From: Streptomyces sp. NBC_00237
Lineage (GTDB): Bacteria; Actinomycetota; Actinomycetes; Streptomycetales; Streptomycetaceae
Length of the DNA stretch: 64,000 nucleotides
NCBI RefSeq assembly: GCF_026342435.1
Contig: NZ_JAPEMT010000001.1
Location: 1,296,501-1,360,500 of the forward strand
Direction of reading: 5' to 3'
Shown here piece after piece: positions 1-10,188 of this stretch. The notes beneath the pieces were generated by a model. The model saw nothing but the letters and a program-made list of their open reading frames with translations. It was not told the origin of the DNA and made no database searches. A program made the position numbers and the translations under genes. Within the stretch, counting starts at the first letter, position 1. Each line of letters begins with the position of its first letter.

Positions 1-1
1 C

Positions 2-322
<321 letters not shown>

Positions 323-340
323 GCAGCAAAGAAGCAGAAA

Positions 341-376
341 GAAGGGGGGCCCGGGCGTGCGCCTGGGCCCCCCTTC
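341..376. terminator. Bidirectional hairpin terminator between cysM and the glycosyltransferase
   Basis: GAAGGGGGGCCC at 341-352 is exactly complementary to GGGCCCCCCTTC at 365-376, with a further GGC/GCC pairing inside. It sits 19 bp after the cysM stop and 15 bp from the stop of the convergent glycosyltransferase, so it probably ends both transcripts. Confidence 0.75.
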
Positions 377-390
377 TCCTCTCGTGCGGT

Positions 391-1644
391 CTACCGCTCC
401 AGGAAGGCGAAGAGGTCCTCCCAGCGGGCGGTGATCCTCTCCGTCGAGAAGCGCTGGATGCTCTCCCGGCCCGCCGTGCCCATCCGGTCCCGCAGGTCCC
501 TGTCGGACATCAGGCTGTCCAGGCGGGCGGCGAATTCGGCGGTGTTGCCCGGCCGGACGACGTAGCCGTCCTCCCCGTCCGTGATGATCTCCCGGATGCC
601 GGGGGCCATGTCGAAGGCCACACACGGCACCGCACTGGCCATCGCCTCCATGGGGGCCAGCGGGAATCCCTCGTCCCGCGACGTCAGCGTGAAGACCGAA
701 CTCTCGCGCAGTGCCTGCGGAACGTCGTCCGTGCGGCCCATCCAGTCCACCGACCCGGTGATGCCCAGGTCCGCCGCCAACTGCTGGAGCTTGGCCTCGT
801 CCTCACCCGTACCGAAGATCTTCAGCCGCCAGTCCGGGTGACCGGGGGCCACCTGCGCCCACGTGTCGAGGAGCATGTCGACGCCCTTCTCGTGCGACAG
901 GCGGCCGATGCTGACGACCGTCTTGGCCTCGCGCCGCGAGGGCTCGTCGGGGAAGAAGGGCAGCGGGTTGGGCATGAAGCCCACGTTGTTCATCTGCTGG
1001 CAGATCCACAGGTCCGCGTCCTCCCGGGTGAGGACGAGCAGCCGGTCCACCTCCGGGTACCAGCGCTTGATCCGCTGGAAGCGGGAGGTCTTGCGGGACG
1101 CCTTGAAGGACTCGTGGCTCATGCCGATCACGGTGAGCCCCTTGGTGTCCGCGAGGGCCACCCACTCCATCGCCCACACCTGGGTCACGATCACCACGGC
1201 ACCGGGCCTCGCCGCCCGGAACATCCGCGTCAGCTTCGCGGCCTGCTCCTCCATGCCCGCCCGCCGCGCCGCCTGCCTGCGACGCTCGGCGACATTGAGG
1301 CGGCCCGAGACGCCCTTGAGGCTCTGGCCCTTCGGCGGATGGGCCTCGTACAGCGACGTCGTGCCGTACGGAAGACCGTCGCCCAGGGCGGCCTGCCTGC
1401 CCTCGGGGGCCGGGGTGATGCCGATGACCTGCACGGTGTGGCCCAGGTCGCTGAACAGCCGGGCCATCTGGTGCGACCAGCTGGTGACGCCGCCGAGCTC
1501 GTCCACGCTGTTGGACACGAAGAATATGTCCCGGAGCGGGTGCTCCACCGGGGACGCCGTGGATATTCGGGCGTCCACCTCGGTGGTCGTTTCGGTCGCG
1601 TCAGTCGAGGAGGGCTGCTGCGTGGTGCGGGGCAGGTGAGACAT
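391..1644 (-). CDS. GT4-family glycosyltransferase
   Basis: Predicted protein of 417 aa. The start is MSHLPR at 1644; the frame stays open far upstream, but that extension is out-of-frame shadow of the neighbouring acyltransferase gene. After a ~35-residue disordered N-terminus comes a GT-B fold: an N-terminal Rossmann part (DIFFVSNSVDELGGVTSW) and a C-terminal GT4 donor domain with SIGRLSHEKGVDML and the E-x7-E type motif DEGFPLAPMEAMA. These are features of retaining transferases that use nucleotide sugars. The acceptor is unknown. The adjacent acyltransferase gene, 77 bp upstream on the same strand, suggests a joint role in decorating a surface glycan or glycolipid. Confidence 0.8.
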   Translation of the reverse strand: MSHLPRTTQQPSSTDATETTTEVDARISTASPVEHPLRDIFFVSNSVDELGGVTSWSHQMARLFSDLGHTVQVIGITPAPEGRQAALGDGLPYGTTSLYEAHPPKGQSLKGVSGRLNVAERRRQAARRAGMEEQAAKLTRMFRAARPGAVVIVTQVWAMEWVALADTKGLTVIGMSHESFKASRKTSRFQRIKRWYPEVDRLLVLTREDADLWICQQMNNVGFMPNPLPFFPDEPSRREAKTVVSIGRLSHEKGVDMLLDTWAQVAPGHPDWRLKIFGTGEDEAKLQQLAADLGITGSVDWMGRTDDVPQALRESSVFTLTSRDEGFPLAPMEAMASAVPCVAFDMAPGIREIITDGEDGYVVRPGNTAEFAARLDSLMSDRDLRDRMGTAGRESIQRFSTERITARWEDLFAFLER

Positions 1645-1721
1645 GAGATCCACGATAGGCGACCCGGGGGACGCCCTCCATCGGTGGACCGGGCGCCCAC
1701 CAGCCGCGCACCAGGCGTGCA

Positions 1722-2909
1722 CTAGACCTTCGCTTTCCTCCACCGCTGCGGCATCCGCCGGTTCAGCCAACGGGCCGCCGGATCCTCCACGTAACGGAAG
1801 ACGGCCCACGACAGGGCCAAAGAGAGGACGGCGACCCCCAGCAGGTCGATGATCACCCCGTTGTGGTCCCCGGCGCGGCCCCACCGCTCGATGCACAGCC
1901 TGAAGACGGCGTGATGCACGAGATAGAAGGAGTACGACCACATCCCGAGCTTCACCATCACCGGCGACTGGAGCACCCCCGCGTGCCCGGCGGCCTCCCG
2001 CTGCGCGAACGCCACCACGATCAGCACGGCCAGGACCGCCAGCACCGGCCGGATCCCGGCGTCGAGGTACGCCCCCGCCTGGGGCGCGCACGCCGCCTTC
2101 GCCTGGTAGTAGCCGTACGTCACTAGGGCGAGCAGCGCCAGCGGAACGACCGGCCGCACCGGTACCCGCCACCCGCGCCGCAGCGCCAGCGCCATCGTCA
2201 GCCCCAGCACGAACTGCGGGAAGAAGAACACCGGATGGCGCTGCACCCAGCTCGACGTCGGCCCGTCGAGGAGGGTGTTCGCGCAGACGCTCGTCGCGAA
2301 CATCGCCACCAGCCCGAGCCCGCACACCACCAGCAGCACGCCCGTCCTGGTGCGCCGCGCCCACCGGATCACCAGCGGGAACAGCGCGTAGAAGAACAGC
2401 TCCGCGCCGAGCGTCCAGGTGGGCCCGTTGCCCGGCAGGTTCGGCGTCACGCCCGGGAACCACGACTGCACCAGGAACAGCGAGGCGAGCAGGCTGGGCC
2501 CGTCGATGTCCTTGTGCGGAACGACGTGGAACGCGTACACCGCCAGCGGTGCCGCGGCGAGCGTCGCGGGCCAGATCCGGGTGACCCGCCGCCAGTAGAA
2601 CGCCCCGGTGTGCTGCCCGGGGCGGTGACCCCACGCCAGCAGGAACCCGGACAGTACGAAGAAGAAGGTCACGCCGTGCCCGCCGATCAGCGAGTACGGG
2701 AAGAGGAGGGGCGCCGTGCCGTAGCCGGAGTGGTTGCCGATCCCCGTGAAGTGGTGCGTGAACACCGCGAACGCGGCGAAGAACCGGAGGCTGGTGAGGC
2801 AGTCCAGCCGGTCGGGGAGGTCGCGGTGGGACGAGGGGCGCGGGATGAGGCGGGCGGGACCCGTGCGGACGGAGGGCGGAGGACGGAGCGAGGTCGCAGA
2901 CACAGACAA
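1722..2909 (-). CDS. Acyltransferase 3 (OafA/YrhL-like) membrane protein
   Basis: 395-aa integral membrane protein of the acyltransferase-3 family, which O-acetylates or O-acylates sugars of surface polysaccharides, lipids or antibiotics. It starts after a basic N-terminus with LDCLTSLRFFAAFAVFTHH, containing the family's conserved R-x10-H arrangement. About ten hydrophobic segments follow, including GHGVTFFFVLSGFLLAW and a C-terminal SYSFYLVHHAVF. It lies just upstream of a GT4 glycosyltransferase on the same strand, so the two may modify the same glycan. No SGNH domain is attached. The substrate cannot be told from sequence. Confidence 0.85.
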   Translation of the reverse strand: MSVSATSLRPPPSVRTGPARLIPRPSSHRDLPDRLDCLTSLRFFAAFAVFTHHFTGIGNHSGYGTAPLLFPYSLIGGHGVTFFFVLSGFLLAWGHRPGQHTGAFYWRRVTRIWPATLAAAPLAVYAFHVVPHKDIDGPSLLASLFLVQSWFPGVTPNLPGNGPTWTLGAELFFYALFPLVIRWARRTRTGVLLVVCGLGLVAMFATSVCANTLLDGPTSSWVQRHPVFFFPQFVLGLTMALALRRGWRVPVRPVVPLALLALVTYGYYQAKAACAPQAGAYLDAGIRPVLAVLAVLIVVAFAQREAAGHAGVLQSPVMVKLGMWSYSFYLVHHAVFRLCIERWGRAGDHNGVIIDLLGVAVLSLALSWAVFRYVEDPAARWLNRRMPQRWRKAKV

Positions 2910-2981
2910 CTCTTCGGCTTCTCGGAGAGGGGACGGGGTGTTAACCCCCCGCGCCCGCCGCGAGACACGGCCCTTCCGGTC

Positions 2982-3464
2982 CTAGGTCGCCAGGTGCCGG
3001 ACCTGGTCCCACACCGTGGGGTCCGCGACGCCGACGCGGCGGCGGAAGTCCCACAGCTCCACGTCGCGCAGCTCGTCCGTCTCCAGGAAGCTGGGCCGCC
3101 CCTGGGCGTCGCCCACCGAGCCCGGCGGCAGGGCGATCACGCCCGAGCGGTCGTGGTGCCACTTACTGGTGATCTTCGCGACGAGGGCCTGTTCGCCTCG
3201 GACGTTCAGGACCAGGCACGGGCGGTCCTTCGACCCCGGGCCGTCCTCGTACGGAACCTCGGCCCACCAGATCTCGCCGGGCCGGGGGAGCCGCTTGGGC
3301 AGCTTGCCCGGCCGGGGCCGGGGGCCGGTCGGCCGTCCCGGGGGCCTGGTCCGGCCGCCGGGCCGCCTCCTGGCCCGCTGCCCGCGTCCCCACCCGTCGG
3401 TGAGCGCAGCGATGAGTGCCAGCACCACCACGCCGAGCAGCGCCAGCCACCACGAGGTATCCAT
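2982..3464 (-). CDS. Membrane-anchored PemK/MazF-like protein
   Basis: 160-aa protein starting at MDTSWWLALLG. Residues ~5-22 form a single transmembrane segment, followed by a long Arg/Pro/Gly-rich linker (residues ~25-58). A C-terminal PemK/MazF-type domain follows (PGEIWWAEVPYEDGPGSKDRPCLVLN ... KITSKWHHD ... SFLETDELRDV). In MazF toxins this SH3-like fold cleaves RNA. No antitoxin-like small ORF was seen on either side. Many actinobacterial homologues carry the same membrane anchor and are not proven toxins, so toxin activity is uncertain. An ORF track extension upstream (to 3524) has no better start signal. Confidence 0.75.
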   Translation of the reverse strand: MDTSWWLALLGVVVLALIAALTDGWGRGQRARRRPGGRTRPPGRPTGPRPRPGKLPKRLPRPGEIWWAEVPYEDGPGSKDRPCLVLNVRGEQALVAKITSKWHHDRSGVIALPPGSVGDAQGRPSFLETDELRDVELWDFRRRVGVADPTVWDQVRHLAT

Positions 3465-3834
3465 GCGCCCGACGGTACCGCCCACCCCGCACGACGGCAC
3501 GGCGGGCCCGACAGTACCCGACACCCCCTCCCATCAACCCCGCGGGCCCCGGGGCCCCGGGCTCCGCTCCTTGCGGACGCGTCGTGGCCGGCCGCCCAGT
3601 TCCCCGCGCCCCTGAAGGCGGAGCCGCGCCCCGCGCGGAGAGGGAGCCCCAACACCGCGCCCCACACCCCCAGTTCGCGCCCCCACGCGCTCCCCCCGAA
3701 CCGGTGACACCCCAGGTGAGTTGCCCCACAACGGCCCCCGGCCAAGGAGCGAGCCCCCTCCCCGCGCCGTACGCTCGAACCCTTCCCGCACCCCCCTGTC
3801 CACCCCCCACCCGCACCCACGGAGGCCCAGCTCA
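3465..3834. other. Intergenic region with an interspersed GC-rich repeat
   Basis: No gene is supported in this 370-bp divergent region. It holds the promoters of the PemK-like gene (leftward) and the MBL hydrolase (rightward), and a repeat copy at 3579-3620 (see separate entry). A GGAGG at 3821-3825 is the ribosome-binding site of the hydrolase. Confidence 0.6.
3579..3620. repeat. Interspersed GC-rich repeat, copy 1
   Basis: The stretch GCGTCGTGGC(C/T)GG... CAGTTCCCCGCGCCCCTGAAGG occurs here and again at 20466-20505 with few differences. The core CAGTTCCCCGCGCCCCTGAA is identical in both. From memory this element is common in Streptomyces intergenic DNA. It lies between genes in both places. 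Confidence 0.6.
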
Positions 3835-4587
3835 ATGAAGCTCACCGTCGTCGGCTGCTCGGGGTCGTTCCCCTCCACGGAATCGGCCTGTTCGAGCTAC
3901 CTCGTCGAGGCCGACGGCTTCCGGCTGCTGCTCGACATGGGCAACGGTGCCCTCGGCGAGCTCCAGCGCCACATCGGTCTGTACGACCTGGACGCGATTT
4001 TCCTCAGCCACCTCCACGCCGACCACTGCATCGACATGACGGCGTACTTCGTCACCCGCTACTACCGCCACGACGGCGGCATGGCCCCCGCCATCCCCGT
4101 CTACGCCCCCGAGGGCGCCGACGAGCGCCTCACCACGGCCCACGGCGCTACCCCCACCCCGGACTCCATGAGCAGGGTCTTCGACTTCCACACCCTCAAG
4201 CCGGGCAGCTTCGACATCGGCCCGTTCGCCGTCCGCACGGAGAAGGTCCGCCACCCCGTCGAGACGTACGGCATCCGGCTGGAGCACGGCGGCCGGACCC
4301 TCACGTACTCCGGGGACACCGGCCCCTGCGAGGCCCTGCACGAACTGGCCGAGGGCGCCGATCTCTTCCTCTGCGAAGCATCGTTCCTCCACGGCAAGGA
4401 GGACATCCCGGACCTGCACCTCAACGGCCGCGAGGCCGGTGAGCACGCGGCCCGCGCGGACGTCGGCCGCCTCGTCCTCACCCACATCCCGCCGTGGACC
4501 GACGCCGACCGCAACCTCGCCGACGCCCGCGCCGCGTACCGGGGCCCGGCGGACGTGGCCCGCCGAGGCGCGGTCTACGAGGTCTAG
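3835..4587 (+). CDS. Metallo-beta-lactamase-fold hydrolase (Rv1339-like)
   Basis: 250-aa cytosolic MBL-fold protein. It begins MKLTVVGCSGSFPS, which is typical of the RNase Z/phosphodiesterase branch, and carries the metal-binding motif FLSHLHADHCID (HxHxDH), a later H in VRHPVETYG, D in TYSGDTGP, and H in LVLTHIPPW. It lacks the extra arm of true RNase Z. The position between cysM and rph matches M. tuberculosis Rv1339, reported as an atypical class II cAMP phosphodiesterase, so cyclic-nucleotide hydrolysis is a reasonable guess. The start has GGAGG ten bases upstream. Function is inferred from family and synteny only. Confidence 0.8.
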   Translation: MKLTVVGCSGSFPSTESACSSYLVEADGFRLLLDMGNGALGELQRHIGLYDLDAIFLSHLHADHCIDMTAYFVTRYYRHDGGMAPAIPVYAPEGADERLTTAHGATPTPDSMSRVFDFHTLKPGSFDIGPFAVRTEKVRHPVETYGIRLEHGGRTLTYSGDTGPCEALHELAEGADLFLCEASFLHGKEDIPDLHLNGREAGEHAARADVGRLVLTHIPPWTDADRNLADARAAYRGPADVARRGAVYEV

Positions 4588-4626
4588 CAGGGCTACGCAA
4601 GACGCAAGACACAGGCCGAGGAACGC

Positions 4627-4666
4627 GGAAGGGCCCCCGGAACCGATCGGTTCCGGGGGCCCTTCC
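4627..4666. terminator. 40-bp perfect palindrome terminator
   Basis: GGAAGGGCCCCCGGAACCGA at 4627-4646 is followed directly by its exact reverse complement at 4647-4666. It lies between the convergent MBL hydrolase and nagE2 genes and probably ends transcription from both sides. Confidence 0.8.
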
Positions 4667-4689
4667 ATCATGCGTGCCGCAGGCCGGGC

Positions 4690-5958
<1,269 letters not shown>

Positions 5959-6054
5959 CTCATCCTCCATCGGGGCAAGGCGCCGCCAGGGGACAGGGAG
6001 AAGTTGGGGACGGCGGCGTCTCCGGGGGTACGCGGCCCGACGAACTCGGGATCG

Positions 6055-6087
6055 CGTGGTCTAAACCACTCAGTGGTGTAGACCAGT
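6055..6087. promoter_or_regulatory. Two adjacent DasR-responsive elements (dre) upstream of nagE2
   Basis: CGTGGTCTAAACCACT (6055-6070) and AGTGGTGTAGACCAGT (6072-6087) both match the 16-bp dre consensus A(G/C)TGGTCTAGACCA(G/C)T recognised by the GntR/HutC repressor DasR. They start about 97 bp upstream of the nagE2 start codon. The one-base gap gives two sites one and a half helical turns apart centre to centre. Confidence 0.85.
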
Positions 6088-6159
6088 TGTAACACGATGA
6101 GGGCGAGATAAGGAACCTCTGATTCCGCCCCCTGGTGCATAGCGTGGGAAAACAGACAA

Positions 6160-6190
6160 AGGCCCCCGGACCGTGAAGGTCCGAGGGCCT
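6160..6190 (-). terminator. Terminator of nagE1
   Basis: AGGCCCCCGGACC (6160-6172) pairs with GGTCCGAGGGCCT (6178-6190) apart from one mismatch around a GTGAA loop. It lies 44 bp beyond the nagE1 stop and before the nagE2 operators, so nagE1 and nagE2 are probably separate transcripts. Confidence 0.65.
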
Positions 6191-6233
6191 GCGGGGGAGG
6201 GCCGTAAGCCCCTTAACCCGTTGCCGTATGCAG

Positions 6234-7529
6234 CTACTTGACGTTCTCCCTCTCCAGCTCCTCTTCCAGTTCCTCGGGCTCGCGGCCCGGGGTCGGAAGG
6301 TTGAACTTGGTGATCGCGAAGCGGAACAGCGCGTAGTACACGACCGCGAAGCACAGCCCGATCGGGATGATCATCCAGGGGTTCGTCGCCAGCTTCCAGT
6401 TGAGGAGGTAGTCGATCAGCCCCGCCGAGAAGGTGAACCCGTCCTTCACGCCGAGCGCCCACGAAACTGCCATCGACACACCCGTCAGCACGGCGTGGAT
6501 TGCGTACAGCATCGGCGCGATGAAGAGGAAGGAGTACTCCAGTGGCTCCGTGATGCCGGTGACGAACGACGTCAGACCCACCGACAGCATCAGGCCGCCG
6601 ACGGCCTTGCGCCGGTGCGGCTTGGCGCAGTGCGTGATGGCCAGCGCCGCCGCCGGGAGGGCGAACATCATGATCGGGAAGAAGCCGGTGGTGAACTGAC
6701 CGGCCGTCGGGTCGCCCGCCAGGAAGCGGTTGATGTCGCCGTGCACCACCGAGCCGTCCGGCTTGGTGTAGCTGCCGAACTGGAACCAGATAGGCACGTT
6801 CAGGAACTGGTGCAGACCGATCACCAGCAGCCCGCGGTTGGCGACGCCGAAGACGCCCGCACCGAGTGCGCCGAGCCCGATCATCCAGTCGCTGAAGCTC
6901 TCCAGTGCGTTGCCCACCGGCGGCCACACCCACAGGCACAGGGCGGCGAAAGCGACCCCCACGAAGGCCATGATGATCGGCACCAGGCGTCGCCCGTTGA
7001 AGAAGCCGAGCCAGTCGACCAGCTTGGTGCGGTGGTACTTCTGCCAGAAGTACGCCGCCAGCAGGCCCATGACGATGCCGCCGAACACACCTGGATTCTG
7101 GTAGGTGAAGGCCGCCACGGTGTTGTCCGCCGCCTGGCATCCGGTCGCGACCGCCTTCGCGCCCACCGCGCAGTCCTTGGGGAACTGGCGCAGCACGTTG
7201 TAGTACACGAGGAAGCCCGCCACCGCGGCGAGCGCGGTCGAACCGTCCGCCTTCTTGGCCATGCCGATCGCGACACCGATGCAGAACAGCAGCGGCAGGC
7301 CGAGGTTCGCGTCGAGCAGCCCGCCGCCCGCGCCCACCATGACCTTGGCGACCTTGGTCCAGCCCAGCCCCTTGTCGCCGAACACGTCGTCCTGCCCCAG
7401 TCGGAGCAGAATTCCCGCCGCCGGAAGGACCGCGATCGGCAGCTGAAGGCTGCGGCCCATCTTCTGGAGCCCCTGGAAGAGGCCGTTCCACCACTTCGGC
7501 GACGATGCCGTCGTGCTCTGCACACTCAT
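6234..7529 (-). CDS. nagE1: PTS N-acetylglucosamine permease EIIC (NagE1-like)
   Basis: 431-aa paralogue of the preceding EIIC, with the same motifs (QLPIAVLPAAGILLRLGQDD, GLHQFLNVPIWF, TEPLEYSFLF) and no fused EIIB or EIIA. The start is MSVQSTTASS at 7529, with GGAGGACGCCC just upstream; a longer frame to 7625 would overlap the dre operator. In S. coelicolor NagE2 is the main GlcNAc transporter and NagE1 is secondary, and I transfer the names by position next to nagF. A dre site at 7572-7587 lies in the divergent promoter region shared with nagF. Confidence 0.88.
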   Translation of the reverse strand: MSVQSTTASSPKWWNGLFQGLQKMGRSLQLPIAVLPAAGILLRLGQDDVFGDKGLGWTKVAKVMVGAGGGLLDANLGLPLLFCIGVAIGMAKKADGSTALAAVAGFLVYYNVLRQFPKDCAVGAKAVATGCQAADNTVAAFTYQNPGVFGGIVMGLLAAYFWQKYHRTKLVDWLGFFNGRRLVPIIMAFVGVAFAALCLWVWPPVGNALESFSDWMIGLGALGAGVFGVANRGLLVIGLHQFLNVPIWFQFGSYTKPDGSVVHGDINRFLAGDPTAGQFTTGFFPIMMFALPAAALAITHCAKPHRRKAVGGLMLSVGLTSFVTGITEPLEYSFLFIAPMLYAIHAVLTGVSMAVSWALGVKDGFTFSAGLIDYLLNWKLATNPWMIIPIGLCFAVVYYALFRFAITKFNLPTPGREPEELEEELERENVK

Positions 7530-7571
7530 GGGCGTCCTCCCGGAACAAGCCATCCCGCGCGGGTGTTGCAC

Positions 7572-7587
7572 ACTGGTGTAGACCAGT
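7572..7587. promoter_or_regulatory. DasR-responsive element between nagE1 and nagF
   Basis: ACTGGTGTAGACCAGT matches the dre consensus with one difference in the centre. It is 43 bp upstream of nagE1 and 177 bp upstream of the divergent nagF, so it may control one or both. Confidence 0.85.
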
Positions 7588-7763
7588 TGCGATACGGTCC
7601 CGGGGTACGACCGACCACGCACCACCGGTGATCGTCATCTTTCGCCACGACCCCCACCCGCGCCCGAGAAGATGGGCCAACCGTGGGTTAACGTGACAAA
7701 GCGGCCAACGCTGGGCCGACGCAGCGTGACGCAGCGACCTTTGACCACTCAAGGAGAAACACC

Positions 7764-7997
7764 ATGGCCACCAAGGCTGAGAAGATCGTCGCCGGGCTCG
7801 GCGGGCTCGACAACATCGAAGAGGTCGAAGGCTGCATCACGCGCCTGCGCACCGAGGTCATCAACGCCGACCTCGTCGACGAGGCCGCCCTCAAGGCCGC
7901 CGGCGCCCACGGCGTCGTCAAGATGGGCACCGCCATCCAGGTCGTCATCGGCACCGACGCCGACCCGATCGCCGGTGAGATCGAAGACATGATGTGA
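7764..7997 (+). CDS. nagF: PTS EIIB for N-acetylglucosamine (NagF-like)
   Basis: 77-aa soluble EIIB domain. The phosphorylated residue is Cys24 in the motif EGCITRLR, which is diagnostic for glucose/GlcNAc-family EIIB. Its phosphate goes to the sugar entering through NagE1/NagE2, and it is recharged by an EIIA encoded elsewhere. The start ATGGCCACC has AAGGAG six bases upstream. One EIIB gene for two EIIC genes is the same arrangement as in S. coelicolor. A hairpin terminator follows at 8059-8090. Confidence 0.92.
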   Translation: MATKAEKIVAGLGGLDNIEEVEGCITRLRTEVINADLVDEAALKAAGAHGVVKMGTAIQVVIGTDADPIAGEIEDMM

Positions 7998-8058
7998 GCG
8001 TGAGCCACCCGGCTCACTGAGCCACTGAGCTCACCCGGCCCGCGAGGGTCACCCCGCG

Positions 8059-8090
8059 AGGGCCCGTTTCCAGCCACGGAAACGGGCCCT
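8059..8090 (+). terminator. Terminator after nagF
   Basis: AGGGCCCGTTTCC (8059-8071) and GGAAACGGGCCCT (8078-8090) form a perfect 13-bp stem with a 6-nt loop, about 60 bp after the nagF stop. Confidence 0.8.
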
Positions 8091-8151
8091 CCGGCATTCC
8101 CCGCACCCTTGCGGAACGGCCCCCTCACCCACACCGACTAGGCTCGACCCC

Positions 8152-8904
<753 letters not shown>

Positions 8905-8978
8905 CGGATACGGGCGTACGGCTTCAACCCCGTACGCCCGTCCACCCGTTGCCGTCCCTCCGGGGGAGGACCCGCTCC

Positions 8979-9365
8979 ATGCAGTCCTACGTACGCCGCA
9001 CCGCCCTGGCCCTCGCCGCCACCGCACTCGCCGCGGGCTCCCTCGTCGGCTGCGGAGCCATCGACAAGGCCCTCGACTGCGCGAACACGGCCACCACCAT
9101 CGCCGCGAGCGTCGATCGCCTCGGGACGGCGATCTCCAACGCCGCGAACGATCCCCTCGCCTCCCAGCAGGCCCTGAACGACATCGACCGCGAGCTGAAG
9201 ACCCTCGGCGACAAGACCGACAACGCCGACCTCTCCAAGGCGGTCAAGGACCTCGGCACCGGCGTCGACAACGTCCGCAAGTCCATCGACGGCGGCGACG
9301 CGACTCCCGACCTCACCCCCGTCACCTCCGCCGCCTCCGAGATCGGCAAGGTCTGCACCCCGTAA
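8979..9365 (+). CDS. Small lipoprotein of unknown function
   Basis: 128-aa exported lipoprotein. A Lys/Arg-poor start with RR (MQSYVRRTALALAATALAAG) leads to the lipobox SLVGC, with the lipid-modified Cys near residue 24. The mature part is predicted helical and soluble, with regularly spaced Leu and Asp and a final Cys near the C-terminus, which could pair with Cys34. Start ATG at 8979 follows GGGGGAGGA. It sits between rph and rdgB and is probably co-transcribed with them. I do not recognise a characterised family. Confidence 0.8.
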   Translation: MQSYVRRTALALAATALAAGSLVGCGAIDKALDCANTATTIAASVDRLGTAISNAANDPLASQQALNDIDRELKTLGDKTDNADLSKAVKDLGTGVDNVRKSIDGGDATPDLTPVTSAASEIGKVCTP

Positions 9366-9387
9366 CCAGGTCGGTAACTTGGGACCC

Positions 9388-9993
9388 ATGACGACCCGCC
9401 TCATCCTCGCCACCCGCAACGCGGGCAAGATCACCGAACTCCGCACGATCCTGGCCTCCGCCGACCTGGGCTACGACCTGGTCGGCACCGACGCCTACCC
9501 CCACATCCCCGACGTCAAGGAAACCGGCGTCACCTTCGCCGAGAATGCCCTCCTGAAGGCCCACGCGATGGCGAAGGCCACCGGCCTCCCCGCCATCGCC
9601 GACGACTCCGGCCTCGCGGTCGACGTCCTTAACGGCGCCCCGGGCATCTTCTCCGCCCGCTGGTCCGGCACCCACGGCGACGACCACGCCAACCTGGACC
9701 TGCTCCTCGCCCAGCTCGCCGACATCGGCCCCGAACACCGCGCGGCCCACTTCGCCTGCGCCGCGGCCCTCGCCCTCCCCGACGGCACGGAACGCGTCGT
9801 CTTCGGCACGATGCCGGGCACCCTGCGCTACGCCCCCGTCGGCACGAACGGCTTCGGCTACGACCCGATCCTCCAGCCGGAGGGGTACGAGGTGACGTGT
9901 GCGGAGCTGACCCCGGCCGAGAAGAACGCGATCTCCCACCGGGGCAAGGCGTTCCGGGGGCTGGTACCGGTGCTGCGGGAGCTGTTGGGCTGA
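9388..9993 (+). CDS. rdgB: dITP/XTP pyrophosphatase (RdgB/HAM1)
   Basis: 201-aa nucleotide-pool sanitising enzyme that hydrolyses dITP, ITP and XTP to the monophosphates. The N-terminus (RLILATRNAGKITELRTIL) holds the substrate-binding T/S-x-N-x-x-K motif. ADDSGLAVDVLNGAPGIFSARW, GFGYDPIL and the C-terminal SHRGKAF are all family blocks. The ATG at 9388 is preferred over a TTG nine bases earlier. It lies downstream of rph and a lipoprotein gene. Confidence 0.95.
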   Translation: MTTRLILATRNAGKITELRTILASADLGYDLVGTDAYPHIPDVKETGVTFAENALLKAHAMAKATGLPAIADDSGLAVDVLNGAPGIFSARWSGTHGDDHANLDLLLAQLADIGPEHRAAHFACAAALALPDGTERVVFGTMPGTLRYAPVGTNGFGYDPILQPEGYEVTCAELTPAEKNAISHRGKAFRGLVPVLRELLG

Positions 9994-10012
9994 GCCCGGC
10001 ATCGTACGTACG

Positions 10013-10049
10013 ACGAAGGGCCGCCCGTACGAAACGGGCGGCCCTTCGT
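10013..10049. terminator. Bidirectional terminator between rdgB and tRNA-Leu
   Basis: ACGAAGGGCCGCCCGT (10013-10028) and ACGGGCGGCCCTTCGT (10034-10049) form a perfect 16-bp stem with a 5-nt loop. It serves the convergent rdgB and tRNA-Leu genes. Confidence 0.8.
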
Positions 10050-10055
10050 GCTGCG

Positions 10056-10139
10056 TGCGGCCGGGGGGACTCGAACCCCCACGGGTTTTACCCCACTGGG
10101 ACCTAAACCCAGCGTGACTGCCAATTCCACCACGGCCGC
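10056..10139 (-). tRNA. tRNA-Leu (anticodon UAG)
   Basis: The minus strand folds as a class II tRNA: acceptor GCGGCCG/CGGCCGC, D-arm with GTGG..GGCAG, an anticodon stem CTGGG/CCCAG around the loop TTTAGGT, a long variable arm, and the T-loop GGTTCGAGTCC. The anticodon TAG and the long variable arm identify leucine (CUA codons, rare in high-GC Streptomyces). CCA is not encoded. Confidence 0.95.
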
Positions 10140-10188
10140 CTGCGCGCCCCCATCGTAAGGTGCGCGCACCGCCGGGCAGAGCGGACCG

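Noticed and set aside
391..2634. A single 747-aa open frame on the minus strand over the glycosyltransferase and part of the acyltransferase region
   Set aside because: The part beyond 1644 is Arg/Gly/Ala-rich, with no homology, and is out of frame with the recognisable acyltransferase. Only the last 417 residues are a glycosyltransferase.
7530..7625. A longer nagE1 start at 7625
   Set aside because: It would translate across the dre operator, and ATG 7529 has a strong Shine-Dalgarno sequence.
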